From: JANWZL01 sp037445185
GTDB lineage: Bacteria; Pseudomonadota; Gammaproteobacteria; Burkholderiales; Thiobacillaceae
NCBI GenBank assembly: GCA_037445185.1
Contig: JBBIKZ010000009.1
Span: 1-37,544 of the forward strand
DNA length: 37,544 bases
Direction: 5' to 3'
Of this stretch, positions 32,858 to 37,544 are shown piece by piece. Below the pieces are notes generated by a model. That model was not told the origin of the DNA and ran no database searches. It worked only from the letters and a program-made list of their open reading frames with translations. Within the stretch, counting starts at the first letter, position 1. Each line of letters starts with the position of its first letter. The position numbers were made by a program, and so were the translations under genes.

Positions 32858-33313
32858 TCAATGCGTCAGCACGCCGGCAGGCAGATCGGCGAGCCGGTAC
32901 TTGCCGGTCTGCACCGCCTTGGCCAATTCCTCCAGGGTCATGCCCTGCAGCAGGCCGATGATCTTCTTCTTCACCGGGATCCACTTGGCATGCATGGGAC
33001 AGGCGGTGGCGTCCGAGCACTCCTTGAGCCCCAGGATGCAGCTCTTGGTGAAATCCGGCCCTTCGGTGAGCAGCAGCACCTGCATCAGATTGGTCTTGTG
33101 CATCCCCTCGCGCAGGCAGAAACCGCCCAGCCGACCGCGAAAGGAGTCGAGCAGGCCCTGTTTGCAGAGGTTTTGCAGGATCTTGGCCAGATAGGCGGAG
33201 GGGACGTTCAGCCGCTCCGCGATGTCCCGGTTCAACACCGGCTCGCCTTGCGGCTGCGTGGCGATGTAAATGAGGGCCTGAACGGCGTACTGACTGGTGC
33301 GGGACAAGACCAT
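32858..33313 (-). CDS. Rrf2-family transcriptional regulator with three-cysteine motif
   Basis: A 151-residue winged-helix regulator. The N-terminal helix-turn-helix includes SRTSQYAVQALIYIATQPQG, IAERLNVPSAYLAKILQNLC and GLLDSFRGRLGGFCL. The C-terminal half has three cysteines, Cys92, Cys99 and Cys105 (C-x6-C-x5-C, in CILGLKECSDATACP), followed by MHAKW. In IscR, NsrR and RirA, similar triplets bind Fe-S clusters, but the spacing here differs slightly (IscR x5-x5, NsrR x5-x7, RirA x7-x5). It probably controls the Sco-cbb3 genes in response to Fe-S, O2 or NO status; that is inference. A GGAG ribosome site sits 6 bases before the ATG. Confidence 0.9.
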   Translation of the reverse strand: MVLSRTSQYAVQALIYIATQPQGEPVLNRDIAERLNVPSAYLAKILQNLCKQGLLDSFRGRLGGFCLREGMHKTNLMQVLLLTEGPDFTKSCILGLKECSDATACPMHAKWIPVKKKIIGLLQGMTLEELAKAVQTGKYRLADLPAGVLTH

Positions 33314-33342
33314 TTACAACTCCGGAGACATTTTTATCCAGA

Positions 33343-33370
33343 TTTATAAGGGGTTTTCGCACTTGCGCAA
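33343..33370 (-). promoter_or_regulatory. Candidate promoter for the Rrf2-Sco genes
   Basis: On the minus strand a -10-like TATAAA (33348-33343) lies 16 bases after TTGCGC (33370-33365), about 30 bases upstream of the Rrf2 start. The region is locally AT-rich compared with its surroundings. Rrf2 proteins often repress their own promoter, so an operator may overlap here. Confidence 0.4.
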
Positions 33371-33543
33371 AGTGTTTTTGTGGCTGTGCTGCGGCCATGT
33401 GTCGCATGGACGCCCGACGTGGCGTGATTGGCGAACCCCAAGGATCGCGGGTGTGTCCATAATGTTGTCCGCCCAAGGACACGATCAATGCGGACGTAAA
33501 CGACGCCCCCTGCCTCAGAACAACGACTGCCTCAGGACCCTCG
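33371..33543. other. Divergent intergenic region upstream of the RND operon
   Basis: No gene is seen. An inverted repeat, gtgtcc (33453-33458) and ggacac (33477-33482) separated by 18 bases, could be an operator for the efflux genes; TetR-type regulators commonly control such operons, but no regulator gene of that type is in the window. Promoter elements for the plus strand are not clear. Confidence 0.3.
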
Positions 33544-34650
33544 ATGCTCAGCAGACTCCTGCCCTTGTTGCTGTTTTTGTCGGCCCTGGCCGGTTGCGGT
33601 GGCGACGCGCAACCGAGAGCCAGCGTGGGATCCGGCCCCGGCGGACCCGGCGGGCCGCCGCCACCGTAAGTGGAGGTCATCGAGGTCGTTCGCGGCGACG
33701 CGCTGCTCACCCCCGAACTGCCAGGCCGCATCGAGGCCCTGCGCACCGCCCAGGTGCGCGCCCGCGTCGAGGGCATCGTCGAGAAGCGGCTGTTCACGGA
33801 AGGCTCCGAGGTGAAGGCGGGCGAGCCCCTGTTCCGGCTGGACGACCGTACCTATCGCAGCGCGGCGCAGGCGGCCGAGGCCGAGGTCGAGGTCCGGCGC
33901 ATCCAGCTTCAGCGTCTGGAGTCGCTGCTGCCGATCAAGGCGGTGAGCCAGCAGGAGGTGGACCTGGCGCGCGCCCAGCTCAAGCAGGCTGAGGCCCAGT
34001 TGAGCCGCGCCCGGCTGGACCTGGAGAACACCACGGTGCCCGCCCCCATCTCCGGCCGCATCGGGCGCGCGCTGGTGACCGAGGGTGCCCTGGTGGGACG
34101 GGGGGAGGCGACCCTCATGGCGGTCATCGAGCAGCTCGACCCGGTCTATGTGCTCTTCACCCAGCCAAACGCCGAGGTGCTCAGGTTCCAGGCCGCCCTC
34201 GCCGCGGGCAGGCTCAGGCAGAGCGCGCAGCAGTCGGTGGAGCTGATCCTGGAGGATGGCCGGGCCTATCCACACAAGGGCCGCCTCATCACCCGTGACA
34301 TGAGCGTGGACCCCACCACCGGCGCCATCACCCTCAAGGCGGAATTCCCCAACCCGCAGCGCCTCTTGCTGCCCGGCACCTTCGTGCGGGTCCGGCTGCC
34401 GCAGGGGGTGGCCGAGGCGGTGGTCAAGGTGCCGCAGCGCGCCGTGCTCTCCGGCCCGCAGGGGCAGTACGTGCTGCTGGTGGGCGCGGACAACAAGGCC
34501 ATGCCCCGACCGGTCAAGGTCGGCAGCATGGCGGAGGCCGACTTCGTCATCGAGGAGGGCCTCCAGGGCGGTGAGACCCTCATCGTCAAGGGCGTGCAGA
34601 AGGCACGACCCGGCACGGTGGTGAAGCCGGTCCCGGCCAAGGCGGACTGA
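33544..34650 (+). pseudogene. RND efflux periplasmic adaptor (membrane fusion protein) with in-frame TAA
   Basis: The frame starts at ATG 33544 with a lipoprotein leader (MLSRLLPLLLFLSALAGCGG, lipidated Cys18) and a GPGGPGGPPPP linker, then hits TAA at 33667-33669. The same frame continues at once with VEVIEVVRGDALLTPELPGR, ARVEGIVEKRLFTEGSEVKA, a coiled-coil hairpin (AEAEVEVRRIQLQRLESLLP), the second lipoyl half VPAPISGRIGRALVTEGALV, and the beta-barrel and membrane-proximal domains to 34650. Apart from the TAA, probably once a GAA or CAA codon, it is a full AcrA/MexA-type adaptor. A GTG right after the stop could allow restart, but the product would lack its export signal. Either a pseudogene or a sequence error. 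Confidence 0.85.
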
Positions 34651-37544
34651 TGGCCCGCTTCTTCATCCACCGACCCATCTTCGCCTGGGTCATCGCCATC
34701 CTGATCCTGCTTGCCGGCGCGCTCGCGCTCAAAAACCTACCGGTGGCGCAGTATCCGCAGGTGGCGCCGCCGCAGATCGCCTTCAGCGTCACCTACCCGG
34801 GTGCCTCGGCCCAGGTCATCGAGGATACGGTGATCCGGCTGATCGAGCAGGAGATGAACGGCATCGAGCGCCTGCTCTATATGGAGGCCGCCTCCGAGCT
34901 GGGTTTCGGCACCGTGACGCTGACCTTCGCCCCCGGCACCAACGTCGATCTCGCCTCGGTGGAGGCGCAGAACCGCTTCCGGCGCATCGAGCCGAGGCTG
35001 CCCGAGGAGGTGCGCCGCCTGGGAGTGACGGTGACCCGACCGCAGCGCAACTACCTGCTATTCGTCGCCATCTACTCGCCCGACCGCAGCCAGAGCGCCA
35101 TCGATCTGGGCAGCTTCGCCGCCGCCCAGGTGCTGGAGCCCCTGCGCCGCGTGCCCGGGGTGGGCGAGGCCATCCTGTTCGGCACCGAATATGCCATGCG
35201 CATCTGGCTCAAACCCGAACAGCTCACCGCCTATGGCCTCACCCCAGGTGATGTGCGCCGGGCGTTGCAGGCGCAGAACGTGCAGCTCGCCACCGGTGAA
35301 CTGAACCAGGCCCCCGCCGCGCCCGGTGCCGAAGTCAACGCGGTCATCGTCACGCGCGGCCGGCTCTCCTCGCCGGAGGAGTTCGGCGAGGTGGTGGTGC
35401 GGGCACTGCCCAACGGGGCGAGGGTGAAGGTCGAGGACGTCGCCCGCGTCGAACTGGGGGCCGAGAACTACGAGCGCTATGCGCGGCTCAACGGTCAGCC
35501 CAATGCCGCCATCGCCATCCGGGTCGCCCCCGGTGCCAACGCCCTGGACGTGGCGCGTGAGGTCAAGGCGCGCATGGCCGAGCTCGAGCGCTTCTTCCCG
35601 GAGGGGATCAGTTGGACCGTGCCCTACGACACCTCGCGCTTCGTCGAGATCTCCATCTTCGAGGTGGTGAAGACCTTGGGCGAGGCGATGCTACTCGTCT
35701 TCCTGGTGATGTACGTCTTCCTCGGCCACTGGCGCACCACGCTGATCCCGGCCGTGGTGGTGCCGGTGGCGCTCGCCGGGGCGACGGCGGGGCTCTACGC
35801 CTTCGGCTTTTCCATCAACGTGCTCACCCTCTTCGCCATGGTGCTGGCCATCGGCATCCTGGTGGACGACGCCATCGTCGTGGTGGAGAACGTGGAGCGC
35901 ATCATGCGCGAGGAGGGCCTGGCACCCCTGCCGGCCACCCTCAAGGCCATGGATCAGATCCTGGGCGCCATCCTCGGCATCTCCGTGGTGCTCTCAGCGG
36001 TGTTCATGCCCATGTTGTTCTTCGGCGGCTCGGTCGGCGCGATCTACCGGCAGTTCGCCGCCACGCTGATCCTCACCATGGGCTTTTCCGTGCTCATGGC
36101 CCTGACGCTCACCCCGGCCATGTGCGCCACCTTCCTCAAGCCGGGCGATGCCGAGAAGGACGCCAAGCGCTGGTTCAACCGCGGCTTCGAGGGCATGCGG
36201 GCGGGCTACGTCGGGCTCACCGCCCGCATGCTGCGGCGTGCCGGTCGCTGGATGGTGGTCTATCTGGCGGTGGTGGTGGCCACCGGCTGGATGTTCACGA
36301 GGCTACCCGGCAGCTTTCTGCCGGAGGAGGACCAGGGCTATTTCATCACCCTCGTCCAGCTGCCCGCCGGGGCGACCCAGGCGCGCACGGTGGAGGTGCT
36401 CTCCCGCATCGAACAGTACTATCTCTCCCAGCCCGAGGTGGAGCGGGTGGTGGGGGTAGTGGGCTTCTCCTTCTTCGGCCGCGGCCAGAACGCTGCGCTC
36501 GCCTTCGTGCGACTCAGAGACTGGGACGAGCGCGAGGGACGCGAACGCTCGGCGCGCGGTGTGATCGACCGGGCGATGGCCGAGTTCAGGCACATCAAGG
36601 AGGCCATGGTCTTCGCCGTCAACCCGCCGCCCATCCCCGAGCTGGGGGCGGTGGGCGGCTTCGACTTCCGGCTGCTCGACCGCGCCGGCCGTGGCCGCGA
36701 GGCCCTGCTGGAGGCGCGCAACCTGGTCCTCGGCCTGGCCAGTCAGGATGCGCGGCTCACCGGGGTGCGGCCCGAGGGCCAGGAGCCGGGGCCGCAGGTC
36801 TTCCTGCGCATCGACCGGGCCAAGGCGCAGGCCCTGCAGATCGACCTGGCCGAATTGAACGACACCCTCGCCTCCGCCGTGGGCGTGGCCTACGTCAACG
36901 ATTTCGTGCGCCAGGGCCGCATCCTGCGCGTGCAGATGCAGGCGGACGCCGACCTGCGCGCCACACCGGAGGACCTGCTGCGTCTGCCGGTGCGCAACCG
37001 CCTGGGCCAGGTGGTGCTGCTCGGCGAGATCGCCCAGCCCGAGTGGATCGTCGGCCTGCCCAAGCTCGACCGCTACAACGGCAACGCCTCGATGAAGATC
37101 GCCGGCAACCCGGCACCGGGTTACTCCACCGGCGAGGCCATGCAGGCCATGGAGGCCATCGCCGCCAAGCTGCCGCCGGGCTTCGGCTTCGCGTGGTCGG
37201 GCACCTCCTTCGAGGAGCGCCTCGCCGGCGCCCAGGCGCCGCTGCTCTTCGCCCTGTCGCTCGTCGTGGTCTTCCTGGCACTCGCCGCCTTGTACGAGAG
37301 CTGGGCGGTGCCCTTCGCCGTCATCCTGGTGGTGCCCCTGGGCGTGTTGGGCTCCGTGCTGGCGGTAGAACTGCGCGGGCTACCCAACGATGTGTTTTTC
37401 AAGGTGGGCCTGGTGGCGATCATAGGCCTTGCGGCCAAGAATGCCATCCTCATCGTCGAATTCGCCCGCCAGCTCCACCAGCAGGGCATGGAACTGACGG
37501 CGGCCACCCTGGAGGCCTGCCGGCTGCGCCTGCGGCCCATCCTG
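34650..37544 (+). CDS. RND multidrug efflux transporter, AcrB/MexB type (HAE1), partial
   Basis: The inner-membrane proton-driven pump of a tripartite efflux system. The 965 codons present run to the right edge with no stop; family members are about 1040 residues, so about 75 are missing. Features include the N-terminal helix (MARFFIHRPIFAWVIAILIL), porter domains, and the proton relay residues Asp406-Asp407 in GILVDDAIVVVENVER and Lys930 in GLAAKNAILIVEFAR, matching AcrB Asp407, Asp408 and Lys940. PGASAQVIEDTVIRLIEQEM and FLPEEDQGYF are family landmarks. Its ATG overlaps the adaptor stop (TGATG). No regulator or outer-membrane channel gene is in the window. The damaged adaptor may leave this pump without a partner. 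Confidence 0.95.
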   Translation, partial: MARFFIHRPIFAWVIAILILLAGALALKNLPVAQYPQVAPPQIAFSVTYPGASAQVIEDTVIRLIEQEMNGIERLLYMEAASELGFGTVTLTFAPGTNVDLASVEAQNRFRRIEPRLPEEVRRLGVTVTRPQRNYLLFVAIYSPDRSQSAIDLGSFAAAQVLEPLRRVPGVGEAILFGTEYAMRIWLKPEQLTAYGLTPGDVRRALQAQNVQLATGELNQAPAAPGAEVNAVIVTRGRLSSPEEFGEVVVRALPNGARVKVEDVARVELGAENYERYARLNGQPNAAIAIRVAPGANALDVAREVKARMAELERFFPEGISWTVPYDTSRFVEISIFEVVKTLGEAMLLVFLVMYVFLGHWRTTLIPAVVVPVALAGATAGLYAFGFSINVLTLFAMVLAIGILVDDAIVVVENVERIMREEGLAPLPATLKAMDQILGAILGISVVLSAVFMPMLFFGGSVGAIYRQFAATLILTMGFSVLMALTLTPAMCATFLKPGDAEKDAKRWFNRGFEGMRAGYVGLTARMLRRAGRWMVVYLAVVVATGWMFTRLPGSFLPEEDQGYFITLVQLPAGATQARTVEVLSRIEQYYLSQPEVERVVGVVGFSFFGRGQNAALAFVRLRDWDEREGRERSARGVIDRAMAEFRHIKEAMVFAVNPPPIPELGAVGGFDFRLLDRAGRGREALLEARNLVLGLASQDARLTGVRPEGQEPGPQVFLRIDRAKAQALQIDLAELNDTLASAVGVAYVNDFVRQGRILRVQMQADADLRATPEDLLRLPVRNRLGQVVLLGEIAQPEWIVGLPKLDRYNGNASMKIAGNPAPGYSTGEAMQAMEAIAAKLPPGFGFAWSGTSFEERLAGAQAPLLFALSLVVVFLALAALYESWAVPFAVILVVPLGVLGSVLAVELRGLPNDVFFKVGLVAIIGLAAKNAILIVEFARQLHQQGMELTAATLEACRLRLRPIL

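Noticed and set aside
30759..33194. Plus-strand open frame of 811 codons opposite ccoN, Sco and Rrf2
   Set aside because: It spans three well supported minus-strand genes and their gaps and has no recognisable motif; long antisense frames are common at this GC content.

Overview
The window is about 37.5 kb of GC-rich DNA from the chromosome of a Gram-negative bacterium, most likely a betaproteobacterium. The evidence is the block htpX-rsmB-DUF4390-ntrY-ntrX-trkA-trkH, which is characteristic of that class, together with a yajC-secD-secF cluster, a bioB-bioF-bioH-bioC biotin cluster and a ccoNOQP cbb3 oxidase. The exact genus cannot be read from the sequence. All calls come from reading translations and motifs by eye; no database search was run.

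Layout. 1-600: two truncated transposases (ISL3-type and IS256-type) joined at about position 118. 674-1456: lipB, carrying an unusual 41-codon insertion. 1621-12000 (minus strand): htpX, rsmB, a DUF4390 gene, ntrY, ntrX, trkA, trkH, a small TPR gene, yggX and ubiE, tightly packed and probably largely co-transcribed. 12000-13380: a decayed patch with an IS110-family remnant, repeats and a broken HEPN-MNT pair. 13384-15593 (plus): aroB and a dNTP triphosphohydrolase. 15717-16430 (minus): comF. 16484-20719 (plus): a small membrane protein followed by bioB, bioF, bioH and bioC, every junction overlapping. 20990-26391 (minus): a secreted beta-propeller, secF, secD, yajC and tgt. 26430-33313 (minus): a FixH-like gene, ccoG, a terminator, ccoP, ccoQ, ccoO, ccoN, a Sco lipoprotein and an Rrf2 regulator. 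33544-37544 (plus): an RND efflux adaptor with an in-frame stop, and an AcrB-type pump that runs off the window.

How the genes work together. The ntrY/ntrX pair sits with K+ uptake (trkA/trkH), membrane quality control (htpX) and rRNA methylation (rsmB). BioC and BioH start and end pimeloyl-ACP synthesis, and BioF and BioB perform two of the four ring-assembly steps; bioA and bioD are not in the window. The cbb3 oxidase with its Sco copper chaperone and CcoG assembly factor indicates high-affinity, microaerobic respiration. The Rrf2 regulator beside it has three suitably spaced cysteines and may sense an Fe-S or redox signal.

No large new multi-gene system is evident. The most interesting observations are an NtrX-type regulator whose AAA+ domain has lost its ATPase and sigma-54-contact signatures, the palindromic insertion beside the catalytic lysine of LipB, a HEPN-MNT toxin-antitoxin-type pair in which both genes are broken (the antitoxin by three in-frame TAG codons), the ochre codon between lipoprotein leader and mature domain of the RND adaptor, a FixH-like protein with a four-helix membrane extension, and a dispersed palindromic repeat that supplies the stop codon of tgt.
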